Positions 53,287 to 62,067 of a stretch of DNA of 64,000 nt are shown one piece after another. This DNA comes from DASUBN01 sp036500225 (GTDB lineage Bacteria > Pseudomonadota > Gammaproteobacteria > Natronospirales > REEB76). The position numbers and the translations under genes are program-made. The stretch covers positions 1 to 64,000 of the forward strand of contig DASYCJ010000084.1 of NCBI GenBank assembly GCA_036500225.1, given 5' to 3'. Position 1 is the first letter of the stretch, and each line of letters starts with the position of its first letter. The notes below the pieces were generated by a model. That model saw nothing but the letters and a program-made list of their open reading frames with translations, was not told where the DNA came from and made no database searches.

Positions 53287-54300
53287 GTGAGCCGCCCGGG
53301 CCAGAACGCGCAGGACGAAGAGGTCCTAGTGGAGCTGGAGGCGGAGGAGACGTCGCCGGCTGGGGAACTCCTGGCCGAAGAAGGATCCGACGAACTGCTC
53401 CCGGCTGCTGAGGCCGAAGCCGCCGAGGAAGAAGCGGAACCCAAGGCCGAAGCGACGCTCGCCCCAGCCCAGCTCGACGCCACGCGTCTGTACCTCTCAG
53501 AGATCGGTTATTCCCCCTTGCTCTCCGCCGAGGAAGAGGTTTATTACGGCCGTCTCGCCCTGCGCGGCGATGAGTCCGCGCGCCGGCGCATGATCGAGAG
53601 CAACCTTCGTCTGGTGGTGAAGATCGCCCGCAAGTACATCAACCGCGGCTTGCCGCTGTTAGACCTCATCGAAGAAGGCAACCTCGGGCTGATCCATGCG
53701 GTGGAGAAGTTCGATCCCGAGCGGGGCTTCCGCTTCTCGACCTATGCGACCTGGTGGATCCGCCAGACCATCGAGCGGGCCATCATGAACCAGACCCGCA
53801 CCATCCGCCTACCGATCCATGTCATCAAGGAATTGAACCTCTATCTGCGTGCCGCCCGGAAGCTGGCCCATGCCCTGGATCGGGATGCCACCGCCGAGGA
53901 GATCGCGAAGGAGATGGACTCGACGCCTGAAGAGGTGAAGCGCCTGCTGGGCCTGAACGAGCGGGTCACCTCGGTGGATTCGCCTATCGGCCGTGACGGC
54001 GAGCGCCTGCTGCTGGATGCCATCCCGGACGAGAACAACACCGATCCGTCGCGCCTGCTGCAGGACGCGGACATGCAGACGATCATCGAGAAGTGGTTGG
54101 GCCGGCTCAACGACAAGCAGCGGCAGGTGGTAGAGCAGCGTTTCGGTTTGAACGGCCAGGAGAAGGGGACGCTGGAGGACGTGGGCAATGCCATCGGTGT
54201 GACCCGTGAACGGGTGCGGCAGATCCAGATGGATGCCCTGAAACGCTTGCGGCAGATACTGGAAGCCGAAGGCCTTTCTGAGGATTCGCTCTTTGAATAA
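53287..54300 (+). CDS. rpoS: RNA polymerase sigma factor RpoS
   Basis: The stationary-phase and general-stress sigma factor. I prefer GTG 53287, giving 337 residues (E. coli 330); a TTG at 53239 is also in frame, and neither has a clear ribosome site. After an acidic N-terminal stretch, region 1.2 begins DATRLYLSEIGYSPLLSAEEE. Region 2 has NLRLVVKIARKY, DLIEEGNLGLIHAVEKFDPE and FSTYATWWIRQTIERAIMNQ. Region 4 has TLEDVGNAIGVTRERVRQIQ. It follows nlpD, whose coding region carries a main rpoS promoter in E. coli. A palindromic element with a T-run lies just after the stop. Confidence 0.96.
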   Translation: MSRPGQNAQDEEVLVELEAEETSPAGELLAEEGSDELLPAAEAEAAEEEAEPKAEATLAPAQLDATRLYLSEIGYSPLLSAEEEVYYGRLALRGDESARRRMIESNLRLVVKIARKYINRGLPLLDLIEEGNLGLIHAVEKFDPERGFRFSTYATWWIRQTIERAIMNQTRTIRLPIHVIKELNLYLRAARKLAHALDRDATAEEIAKEMDSTPEEVKRLLGLNERVTSVDSPIGRDGERLLLDAIPDENNTDPSRLLQDADMQTIIEKWLGRLNDKQRQVVEQRFGLNGQEKGTLEDVGNAIGVTRERVRQIQMDALKRLRQILEAEGLSEDSLFE

Positions 54301-54308
54301 CGCGCCTC

Positions 54309-54431
54309 AAAAGCGTCGCGAGCGAAGGCAGGGCTAGGCGCGCGAGGCGAGCAAAGGGAGCGTACTCTTGTGTACGTGACCGATTGCGAGCCGAGTGCAA
54401 CAACGCCCTGGCGAGCGCAGCAGCTTTTTTT
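54309..54431. repeat. Palindromic intergenic element, copy 1 (after rpoS)
   Basis: About 120 bases between the convergent rpoS and Mth938-domain genes. The ends AAAAGC and GCTTTT are inverted. The centre has GGAGCGTAC (54357-54365), six bases, then GTACGTGA (54372-54379). Further right, GATTGCGAGCCG, CAAC and GCAGC match copy 2 near 57600 in order and spacing. It ends in seven T's on the plus strand, so it can also serve as the rpoS terminator. It looks like a member of a dispersed repeat family. Confidence 0.6.
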
Positions 54432-54434
54432 ACA

Positions 54435-54809
54435 CTAAATCATCAAAATGGCGGCGACGACCTTCCGGTCTTCGCTCAGTAGTACGTTGTAGGTCCGGCA
54501 GGCGGCGGCCGTGTCCATTACTTCCACGCCGATCCCACCGCGACTCAACTCAGCCATCAACTCACCCGGCAGGAAACGCTGCTGCTTGCCGGTGCCGATG
54601 ATGAGGACTTCAGGCTCGAGAGTCAGGGCCGTTTTCAGGTCCCCGGAGGTCAGCTCCTCGAAGCGTTGCGGGGGCCAATCTCCGATGAGCTGGTCCCGCG
54701 CTACAATGAAGCTCTTGGTGAGCGAGGTCTCGCTGACGTCGACGCGGCCCGGTGCATAGGCACGGATCACGTTCACATTCCGGCCGGTGTTCTCTTTGGC
54801 GAACTTCAT
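54435..54809 (-). CDS. Mth938-domain (DUF498-type) protein
   Basis: A 124-residue single-domain protein of the Mth938 fold. It shows the family's NVIRAYAPGRVDVSETSLTK, then LEPEVLIIGTGKQQRFLP, and GIGVEVMDTAAACRTYNVLL; the last two segments form the conserved face. The ATG at 54809 starts MKFAKENTGRN. A longer frame to 54845 exists but would run into the divergent promoter region. The function of this family in bacteria is not established. The human relative NDUFAF3 assists respiratory complex I assembly. It diverges from the next gene across 53 bases. Confidence 0.85.
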   Translation of the reverse strand: MKFAKENTGRNVNVIRAYAPGRVDVSETSLTKSFIVARDQLIGDWPPQRFEELTSGDLKTALTLEPEVLIIGTGKQQRFLPGELMAELSRGGIGVEVMDTAAACRTYNVLLSEDRKVVAAILMI

Positions 54810-54862
54810 GCACCTAGCATAGGGCAGACGGCATAATAGGCTCAACTGAACGCTTGAGCCCT

Positions 54863-55795
54863 ATGTCTACCACTCTGCTGATCCCCGGATTCCTGCGCGC
54901 ACACCAGGCTGCCGGCCGACCGCGCATGCCGGCTCTGGAACGCATGCTGGCGCGTGCAACCCAGACCGATACACGGGATATGGGGGCCTGCCTGGTGCCG
55001 TCATTTGGGCTCGTCGTTGGCGATATCCACCCTGGTCCGTTCATGCGCCTGGGTGATGGAGGTCAGAGGGACGAGTGCTATTGGTTGCGGGCAGATCCAG
55101 TCCACCTCGCGCCTGACCGGGATCAGCTGGTGTTGATGCCGCCATCAGTGCTCGGAGTGACGCCGGAGGAACGGGCAGCGCTGGCAGCTGCCTTCGATGC
55201 GACCTATGTCGCCGATGGCTGGCATCTTGAGTTCTCTACGGCGGGCCGCGGTTATCTACGTACTCCGAAGACTTTGGACGCCGTGACCCACGACCCGGAC
55301 GCTTTCGTGGGAGGCCCAGTGCTGGAGGCCATGCCAAGCGGGGCCGACGGGAAACTCCTGAAACAGATCATGAACGAGACCCAGATGCTGTTTCATACCC
55401 ATCCCGTGAACATCTCACGGGAAGAGCAGGGGCGGCCTGCCATCAACAGCCTGTGGTTCTGGGGAGGCGGGAGCTTGCCGGCCGCCACCAGGAAGGCGCC
55501 ACCGCGTATCGTCACGGACTTACCGTTGTTGCGTGGCCTAGCGACGTGGGCAAGTCAGAGTGTGGTCGCGCCATCTGACGCCGCTGCTGTGATTGCCGGT
55601 GATCTCATCGCCGTGCAAGCAGATGACATCGGGGCCCTTGAACGGGATTGGTTCGGCCCCCTGCTCAAGATGGTGAAAGTCGGGGCGCTCGATGATTTCC
55701 ATTTCCATCTGGAAGGTCTCGGTGATTTCAAACTGAGCCCCGGTGCAGCACGACGCTTTTGGCGCTTGGGCCGGCCTCTGGGAGGCGCACCTTGA
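54863..55795 (+). CDS. RpfE-like protein of unknown function
   Basis: A 310-residue protein that resembles the RpfE-type family found next to recJ in Xanthomonas and many betaproteobacteria. Recognisable stretches are LLIPGFL at the start, the central NETQMLFHTHPVNISREEQG, PAINSLWFWGGGSLP and a C-terminal WFGPLLKMVKVG. No signal peptide or membrane segment is seen. Databases sometimes label such proteins as phosphoglycerate mutase-like, but I see no mutase active site and give no function. The ATG at 54863 is preferred over a TTG nine bases earlier. The stop overlaps the recJ TTG start, so the two are translationally coupled. That link suggests a tie to DNA repair or nucleotide metabolism. 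Confidence 0.65.
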   Translation: MSTTLLIPGFLRAHQAAGRPRMPALERMLARATQTDTRDMGACLVPSFGLVVGDIHPGPFMRLGDGGQRDECYWLRADPVHLAPDRDQLVLMPPSVLGVTPEERAALAAAFDATYVADGWHLEFSTAGRGYLRTPKTLDAVTHDPDAFVGGPVLEAMPSGADGKLLKQIMNETQMLFHTHPVNISREEQGRPAINSLWFWGGGSLPAATRKAPPRIVTDLPLLRGLATWASQSVVAPSDAAAVIAGDLIAVQADDIGALERDWFGPLLKMVKVGALDDFHFHLEGLGDFKLSPGAARRFWRLGRPLGGAP

Positions 55796-57522
55796 AGACC
55801 CGGCGCATTGAGCGGCGTCTGGTGCCGGATGTGCAGTTGCCGGACACGCTACATCCGCTCTTGCGTCGCTTGTACGCGGCCAGGGGCATCGTCGATGCCA
55901 CCGCTCTCGATCTCGCGCTAGCTGCTTTAGCGGACTATCGCCAACTGGGTGGCATGGACGCCGCGGTGGCGATGTTGGCCAAGGCTCTTGCAGGTCAACA
56001 GCGCATCTTGGTGGTGGGGGACTTCGATGCAGACGGCGCCACCAGCACGGCGCTCCTGGTCCGGGTCCTGCGCCGCTTCGGCGCTGAGCACGTGGATTAT
56101 CTGGTGCCGAACCGCTTCGAATACGGTTACGGCCTCACTCCCGAGATCGTGGTGTTGGCGGCTGAGCGTAAGCCTGATCTCATCATCACGGTAGACAACG
56201 GCATCTCTAGCCACGCAGGCGTCACCGAGGCCCGATCACGTGGCATCAAGGTGCTGGTGACGGACCATCATCTGCCGGGCGCGACGCTGCCGGAAGCGGA
56301 CGCCATCCTGAACCCGAACCTGCCGGGCGATGCTTTCCCCAGCAAGAGTCTCGCAGGGGTGGGCGTGGTCTTCTATCTTCTGGCGGCCTTGCGCGCCAAC
56401 TTGAATGACTCAGGCTGGTTTACGCAACGCGACTTCGTCGCGCCGAACCTGGCCGAATATCTGGATATCGTGGCGTTAGGTACTGTCGCGGACATGGTGA
56501 GCCTGGATCACAACAATCGGGTATTGGTGACAGAGGGGCTGCGGCGTATCCGCGCCGGCCGCTGCATCCCTGCCATCCGTGCCTTGATGCAGATAGGCAA
56601 GCGCGACCTGAAGCGCGCTGCCGCTTCTGACCTCGGTTTCGCCGTGGGGCCGCGCCTCAATGCCGCTGGACGGCTCACGGATATGTCCTTGGGCATCGAG
56701 TGCCTGCTCACAGACGACGAAGTCCGCGCCCATGAGCTTGCAGCGAAGTTGGACGAGCTCAACCATGAGCGCCGCGACATCGAAGCCAAGATGCAGCAGG
56801 AAGCCCTCGCGGTGTTGGCGCATCTGGACTTCAATGCAGACGACCCCAGCCTGCCAATGGCATTGAGTCTGTTCAATGAGGACTGGCACCAGGGTGTGGT
56901 GGGTCTGGTTGCATCGAAGGTGAAGGATCGGATGAACCGGCCGGTCATCGCCTTCGCGAGGGCCGACGATGGCAGTTATAAGGGTTCCGCCCGTTCCGTG
57001 AAGAGCATGCACGTCCGGGATGCCCTGGAAGCCATCTCCACCCGTCATCCGGGCCTCATCACCAAGTTCGGCGGCCATGCCATGGCGGCCGGTCTGACCC
57101 TGGAAGCGGGGCGCTTCGAGGCTTTCCGCGACGCTTTCGAGCATGAAGCACGCCGCTGGCTCACGGCGGCAGACCTGGAAGGGGTGCTTTTGTCAGATGG
57201 CGAGCTGCCGGCAGATGACTTCAGCCTGGGCACAGCTGAATTGCTTCGTTCCAGCGGCCCCTGGGGTCAGGCGTTCCCGGAGCCCCTTTTCGATGGTGAA
57301 TTTCGGCTCCTGGACCGGCGGGTGGTGGGGACAGGTCACTTGAAGCTCGTGCTGGAGCACCATGATGGTCTCTGCTGCGAGGCCATCGCCTTCGGTCAGG
57401 TCGGTGAGGACATCCCGGCGTCCTGCCAGCGGGTGAGGATCGCCTTCAAGCCGGATGTGAACGAATACCGGGGTGAAAGGCGCCTGCAGCTCCTGGTCGA
57501 ATACATAGAGCCGATTGGCTAA
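55792..57522 (+). CDS. recJ: Single-stranded-DNA-specific exonuclease RecJ
   Basis: A 5'-3' exonuclease of the DHH family acting in recombination and mismatch repair. It starts at TTG (55792), six bases after GGAGG and overlapping the previous stop, giving 576 residues (E. coli 577). Motifs in order are DFDADGATSTALLVRVL, the catalytic VTDHHLPG, and LGTVADMVSLDHNNR. The DHHA1 domain reads FGGHAMAAGLTL near residue 425. A C-terminal OB-like part carries RIAFKPDVNEYRGERRLQLL. The recJ-prfB-lysS order is conserved in proteobacteria. A palindromic element separates it from prfB. Confidence 0.96.
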   Translation: MKTRRIERRLVPDVQLPDTLHPLLRRLYAARGIVDATALDLALAALADYRQLGGMDAAVAMLAKALAGQQRILVVGDFDADGATSTALLVRVLRRFGAEHVDYLVPNRFEYGYGLTPEIVVLAAERKPDLIITVDNGISSHAGVTEARSRGIKVLVTDHHLPGATLPEADAILNPNLPGDAFPSKSLAGVGVVFYLLAALRANLNDSGWFTQRDFVAPNLAEYLDIVALGTVADMVSLDHNNRVLVTEGLRRIRAGRCIPAIRALMQIGKRDLKRAAASDLGFAVGPRLNAAGRLTDMSLGIECLLTDDEVRAHELAAKLDELNHERRDIEAKMQQEALAVLAHLDFNADDPSLPMALSLFNEDWHQGVVGLVASKVKDRMNRPVIAFARADDGSYKGSARSVKSMHVRDALEAISTRHPGLITKFGGHAMAAGLTLEAGRFEAFRDAFEHEARRWLTAADLEGVLLSDGELPADDFSLGTAELLRSSGPWGQAFPEPLFDGEFRLLDRRVVGTGHLKLVLEHHDGLCCEAIAFGQVGEDIPASCQRVRIAFKPDVNEYRGERRLQLLVEYIEPIG

Positions 57523-57526
57523 CCGT

Positions 57527-57635
57527 CTTAAAACCGAGCAAGGCAAGGCGACCGACGGCGAAGAACCGGAGTGTACGTCCGGGTGCACATGAGGATTCCG
57601 AGCCGGAGGACAACGTAGCTGCAGCCGGTTTTAAG
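57527..57635. repeat. Palindromic intergenic element, copy 2 (between recJ and prfB)
   Basis: CTTAAAACCG (57527-57536) and CGGTTTTAAG (57626-57635) are perfect 10-base inverted ends of a 109-base element. The centre has GGAGTGTAC (57568-57576), six bases, then GTGCACATGA, followed by GATTCCGAGCCG, CAAC and GCAGC. These blocks occur in the same order in copy 1 after rpoS. The core is GC-rich and imperfectly palindromic. No open reading frame of note is inside. Confidence 0.6.
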
Positions 57636-57661
57636 GCGGTTTGTAGTAAAATGCGCGGACT

Positions 57662-58757
57662 ATGGAAGTCAATCCGATCAGGACCAAGATATCCGACCTC
57701 AAAGGGCGCGCCAATGCTCTTAGGGGGTACCTTTGAATACGATTCGAAGCGCGAACGCCTCCAAGAAGTAGACCGCGAGCTCGAGAACCCCAAGGTGTGG
57801 GATAAGCCAGAACGCGCCCAGGAACTGGGCCGCGAACGGGCACGTCTGCACGAGGTGGTGACCCTCCTGGATAAGCTCTCCCAAGGCCTCGACGACTCTG
57901 GCGAACTGCTGGAGATGCTGGTGGAGGAGGGGGACGAGTCCGCGGTGGGCGACGTCACCACCGACGTGGAACGCATGGAGCAGCAGGTGGCGGACATGGA
58001 GTTCCGTCGCATGTTCTCCGGTGAGATGGATTCCAATAACGCCTTCCTGGACATCCAGGCCGGTTCCGGTGGCACCGAAGCCCAGGACTGGGCCGAGATG
58101 CTGCTACGCATGTATCTGCGCTGGGGTGAACGGCGCGGTTTCAAGACCGAACTCGTGGAAGCCTCCGCCGGCGAAGTGGCGGGCATCAAGAGCGCCACCA
58201 TCCGTTATGAAGGGCCCTATGCCTATGGCTGGCTGCGCACCGAGACCGGCGTGCATCGCCTGGTGCGCAAGTCGCCCTTCGATTCCAATGCGCGCAGGCA
58301 CACCTCGTTCTCCGCGGTATTCGTCTCGCCTGAGGTTGACGATACTATAGAGATCGACATCAATCCGGCGGACCTGCGGGTGGATACCTACCGATCTCAA
58401 GGCGCCGGCGGCCAGCACGTGAACAAGACCGACTCTGCCATCCGTATCACCCATATCCCCACGGGCATCGTGGTGGCCTGCCAGAGCGAGCGCTCCCAGC
58501 ACAAGAACCGCGCTACCGCCATGAAGATGCTGAAGGCCAAGATGTACGAGATGGAGATGCAGAAGCGTCGCGAGGAGCAGCAGAAGCTGGAGGACAGTAA
58601 GGCGGATATCGGCTGGGGTAGCCAGATCCGTTCCTACGTGTTGGATCAGTCCCGCATCAAGGACCTGCGCACCGGTTACGAGACCGGCGATCCGCAGAAG
58701 GTGTTGGACGGTCAGTTGGATCCCTTCATCGAAGCCTCCTTGAAGCAAGGCTTATAG
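57662..58757 (+). CDS. prfB: Peptide chain release factor 2, with programmed +1 frameshift
   Basis: Recognises UGA and UAA stop codons. Translation starts at ATG 57662 and reads 24 codons (MEVNPIRTKISDL...) to an in-frame UGA. A +1 shift then joins the long frame from 57735, giving 364 residues (E. coli 365). The codon-recognition tripeptide SPF (in VRKSPFDSNARR) and the catalytic GGQ (249-251, in GAGGQHVNKTDS) are both present. This is not a pseudogene: the shift is the known autoregulatory device of RF2. No strong ribosome site precedes the ATG. lysS follows after 18 bases, as in E. coli. Confidence 0.97.
57721..57736 (+). promoter_or_regulatory. prfB programmed frameshift site
   Basis: AGGGGG (57722-57726 with its neighbours) acts as an internal Shine-Dalgarno sequence just before the slippery CTT TGA (57731-57736), with TGA as codon 25. 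It is almost identical to the E. coli site. Low RF2 slows termination at the UGA and favours the +1 shift. Confidence 0.95.
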
Positions 58758-58775
58758 GAATCACTGGGGAATGAA

Positions 58776-60272
58776 ATGACTGACCAATCACTGCCGCCGC
58801 AGGACGAGAATTCGATAACCCAACTTCGGAAGGAGAAGTTGGCGAAGCTGCGCGAGAAAGGTGAGGCTTTCCCCAACGGCATCCATCGCGATGCCCTCGG
58901 AGCTGAGCTGCACGGCCTCTATGGCCAACGTAGTGGCGAGTCCCTGGAACAGGAGAAGATCCGGGTCAAGGTGGCGGGCCGCATGATGGCCAAGCGCATC
59001 ATGGGCAAGGCTAGCTTCGCCCACCTGCAGGACAGTTCCGGGCGCATCCAGCTCTTCATGCAGCAGGGCGCGCTGGGCGAAGCCCTGTACGACGACTTCA
59101 AGACCTGGGACGTGGGTGACATCGTCGCCGCGGAAGGCGAGCTGTTCAAGACCAAGACCGGCGAACTCTCGGTGCGCGCCGATAAGGCACGGCTCATAGC
59201 CAAGTCGCTGTTGCCGCTGCCGGAGAAGTTCCACGGTCTCTCGGACACTGAGACCCGTTATCGTCAGCGCTATCTCGATCTCATCATGAACCCCGAGGCG
59301 GCCCAAGTGTTCCGCACCCGCACCCGCATCGTGCAGCACCTGCGGGACTTCATGAATGCCTTAGGGTATCTCGAGGTCGAGACGCCCATGATGCAGCCCA
59401 TCCCGGGCGGCGCCGCGGCGCGGCCTTTCATCACCCATCACAATACCCTGGACATGCAGCTGTACCTGCGCATCGCGCCGGAGCTGTACCTGAAGCGCCT
59501 GGTGGTGGGCGGCTTCGAGCGGGTGTTCGAGATCAACCGCAACTTTCGGAACGAGGGGGTGTCCACGCGACACAACCCCGAGTTCACCATGATGGAGTTC
59601 TACCAGGCCTACGCCACCTATACGGACCTGATGGACCTGACCGAGAGCCTGATGCGCAGCCTTGCGATGGCTCTTACCGGCGACAGCAAGATCAACTACC
59701 AGGGCGAGGAGTACGATTTCGGCCCGCCCTTCAGGCGTCTGTCGGTGGAGCAGGCCATCGCCGAGACCAATGGCTTGGATAAGTCCAAGCTGCGCGATGT
59801 AGCCTACCTGCAGGAAGTCTGTACCAAGCACAAGGTGCCTACCAAGAAGTCCTGGGGTGCCGGGAAACTGCAGTTCACTCTGTTCGAGCACACCATCGAA
59901 CCTAGCCTGAAGCAACCTACGTTCATCATCGACTATCCGATGGAAGTCTCGCCCCTGTCCCGCAAGAAGGATTCGGATCCCTTCCTGGTGGACCGTTTCG
60001 AGTTCTACGTGGGCGGCCGCGAGCTGGCCAATGGCTTCTCGGAATTGAATGATCCTGAAGATCAGGCGGAGCGCTTCAAGGCCCAGGTGGCGGAGAAGGA
60101 CTCGGGCGACTTGGAAGCCATGTTCTACGACGCGGATTACGTACGCGCCCTGGAATACGGCATGCCACCCACGGCGGGTGAGGGCATCGGTATCGACCGG
60201 CTGGTGATGTTGTTCACGGATTCGCCGTCCATCCGCGACGTGATCCTGTTCCCTTTGATGCGGCCTGAATAG
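58776..60272 (+). CDS. lysS: Lysyl-tRNA synthetase (class II)
   Basis: Charges tRNA-Lys. At 498 residues it has the N-terminal OB-fold anticodon-binding domain (about 60-160, GRMMAKRIMGKASFAHLQD). The class II core has motif 2 FEINRNFRNEGVSTRHNPEF and motif 3 GEGIGIDRLVMLF near the C-terminus. GGGGA lies five bases before the ATG. The prfB-lysS pair is the same as in E. coli. Confidence 0.98.
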   Translation: MTDQSLPPQDENSITQLRKEKLAKLREKGEAFPNGIHRDALGAELHGLYGQRSGESLEQEKIRVKVAGRMMAKRIMGKASFAHLQDSSGRIQLFMQQGALGEALYDDFKTWDVGDIVAAEGELFKTKTGELSVRADKARLIAKSLLPLPEKFHGLSDTETRYRQRYLDLIMNPEAAQVFRTRTRIVQHLRDFMNALGYLEVETPMMQPIPGGAAARPFITHHNTLDMQLYLRIAPELYLKRLVVGGFERVFEINRNFRNEGVSTRHNPEFTMMEFYQAYATYTDLMDLTESLMRSLAMALTGDSKINYQGEEYDFGPPFRRLSVEQAIAETNGLDKSKLRDVAYLQEVCTKHKVPTKKSWGAGKLQFTLFEHTIEPSLKQPTFIIDYPMEVSPLSRKKDSDPFLVDRFEFYVGGRELANGFSELNDPEDQAERFKAQVAEKDSGDLEAMFYDADYVRALEYGMPPTAGEGIGIDRLVMLFTDSPSIRDVILFPLMRPE

Positions 60273-60279
60273 TCGGCTG

Positions 60280-60738
60280 ATGCCTATGACATCCAAATTA
60301 GGCGACCCAGATATCAAGGTAGACCGTTTGGATGTCTGGCTTCATGGAAGGCAATTCCCAGACGTCCAAGATTATTGGGACAGCGATTGGCTGAGTGTCA
60401 CCGCTGAATACAAAGGCCGTGATTCTCGCGTAGTGGCCCATGGCCCTTTTATCCACCTTAGTGAACTGGCGAGTTTTTTTACTGCCTTGAAAGTATTGGA
60501 TGAGAAATTGAAAGGCGAAGCGGTGCTCGATTGCCTTGAACCTGACCTTCATTTAGATATTCGCGCAAAGAGCCTTGGCCATCTTGAGGTGGAAGTAAGC
60601 CTGACGGCTGATAATGTCACCGAGTCGCATTCATACCAAGAACAGATCGATCAGACACCCTTGCCCCTGATTCTCGGGGCTTTGAACCAAGTACTTTCGC
60701 GGTATCCTATGCGGGATCCTGGCAAAGTCGTGCGATGA
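60280..60738 (+). CDS. WapI-like immunity protein homologue (orphan)
   Basis: A 152-residue protein that follows the pattern of WapI-family immunity proteins. It has DYWDSDWLSVTAEYKG, an acidic-aromatic HLSELASFFTALKVLDEKL helix and an EPDLHLDI strand. GHLEVEVSLT, then EQIDQTPLPLIL and a closing LSRYP follow. Immunity proteins of this family neutralise contact-delivered toxins. No toxin gene with a WapA, Rhs or CDI shape is adjacent, so it would be an orphan. The coding sequence is visibly richer in A and T than lysS and the methyltransferase gene on either side, which suggests acquisition. Family assignment is from pattern memory and is moderately sure. The start could also be the ATG at 60286. 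Confidence 0.55.
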   Translation: MPMTSKLGDPDIKVDRLDVWLHGRQFPDVQDYWDSDWLSVTAEYKGRDSRVVAHGPFIHLSELASFFTALKVLDEKLKGEAVLDCLEPDLHLDIRAKSLGHLEVEVSLTADNVTESHSYQEQIDQTPLPLILGALNQVLSRYPMRDPGKVVR

Positions 60739-60756
60739 CTTCCGGGAGCGATCACT

Positions 60757-62067
60757 ATGCCAACGCATGAGATCCCACATGGACGCACTCGTCTCAGTCA
60801 GGCGACCGAGATCCTCGATGCCGTCCTGTCTGAGACCCGTTCTCCTGCGGATCATCTGATAGATCAATATTTCCGAGCTCATCGTCAGATGGGTTCCAAA
60901 GATCGGGCCTTCGCGGCTGAGACCGTCTACGGTTGCCTGCGTCGAAAAGGTGAGCTGGAAGCCTTGATGGCATCCTGCCTGCCCGCCGATCTTGATGACC
61001 GGGAACGTACTCGCTGGTTGATAGCGACTTATCTATTGAAGTACTCCGGCTGGAGCGGCCGCGCTCTTGTCGAGGCCGGCTTCCATGACACCGATACACT
61101 GGTAGCACGCGTACGCGGCATCAAGGCCGAAGACCTACCATTCAGTGCACGCATCAACATGCCGGAGTGGTTGGCGGAGAAATTGGTGGTTCAATACGGT
61201 GAGACCGAAGCCATCGCTTTGAGTGAAGCACTGAACCGTGCGGCTCAGGTGGGCATCCGGGTTAACACCCTGCGCACGGACCGAGACACTCTAGCGGCGC
61301 GCCTCGTAGAGTCCGGCAATCCCTGCGAGCCCATGAAGTATTCGCCCATCGGCCTGCAACGAGATAAGCGCGGCCCTCTGTTCAACACTGAAGAGTTCAA
61401 GGAGGGCCTGTTCGAGCTGCAGGATGAGGGCAGTCAGTTATTGGGGCTCATGACCGAGGCTGCGCCGAAAGAGAAGGTGGTGGATTTCTGCGCCGGAGCC
61501 GGCGGCAAGACCCTGGAACTCGCCGCCATGATGCAGAACACCGGCGCCTTACATGCCTACGATGTCTCCACCAGCCGGCTCGAGCGCCTGAAACCGCGGC
61601 TCGCCCGTGCGGGTGCCTATAACGCCCAGGCTTTCGCCATCCGCGATGAACACGAAGCCATATTGAAGCGGTATGCCGGCACCGCCGATGCAGTGCTGGT
61701 GGATGCGCCGTGCTCCGGCACCGGCACCCTGCGCCGTAATCCGGACATCAAGTGGCGACCCATCGATCTCGGGATGCTCACCAAGCTCCAGGCCAGCATC
61801 CTGGATGCTGCCGCGAAGCTGGTGCGCCCTGGTGGACGATTGATCTACGCGACCTGCAGCTTATTAGAAGAAGAAAATGAAGCTATCACCAGGGGCTTCC
61901 TCAGCGTCCACCCGGATTTCGAGGTGATGCACGCGACGGAGATATTCATCCGCCAGAGTGTGATGGTGCCGGAAGGGATGCCGGAGGATGGATCACTCAG
62001 GCTCTTGACCCATCGCCATGGCACGGACGGTTTCTACGCCATGGCCATGCGTAGGAAGACGGACTAG
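60757..62067 (+). CDS. RsmB/NOP2-family RNA (cytosine-5) methyltransferase
   Basis: Methylates C5 of a cytosine in RNA, most likely 16S rRNA. The 436-residue protein has an N-terminal NusB-like helical part (SKDRAFAAETVYGCLRRKGELE) as in RsmB, then a PUA-free Rossmann domain. The S-adenosylmethionine site is VVDFCAGAGGKTLELAA. The two catalytic cysteines are Cys319 in VDAPCSGTGTLRRNPD and Cys367 in YATCSLLEEEN. The target site cannot be named from sequence, since the usual fmt-rsmB neighbours are absent. GGAG precedes the ATG. Its last four bases overlap convergent ygfZ. Confidence 0.88.
   Translation: MPTHEIPHGRTRLSQATEILDAVLSETRSPADHLIDQYFRAHRQMGSKDRAFAAETVYGCLRRKGELEALMASCLPADLDDRERTRWLIATYLLKYSGWSGRALVEAGFHDTDTLVARVRGIKAEDLPFSARINMPEWLAEKLVVQYGETEAIALSEALNRAAQVGIRVNTLRTDRDTLAARLVESGNPCEPMKYSPIGLQRDKRGPLFNTEEFKEGLFELQDEGSQLLGLMTEAAPKEKVVDFCAGAGGKTLELAAMMQNTGALHAYDVSTSRLERLKPRLARAGAYNAQAFAIRDEHEAILKRYAGTADAVLVDAPCSGTGTLRRNPDIKWRPIDLGMLTKLQASILDAAAKLVRPGGRLIYATCSLLEEENEAITRGFLSVHPDFEVMHATEIFIRQSVMVPEGMPEDGSLRLLTHRHGTDGFYAMAMRRKTD

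Noticed and set aside
57662..57736. prfB frame break as pseudogene or sequencing error
   Set aside because: The break falls exactly at the conserved AGGGGG-CTT-TGA frameshift site of RF2.
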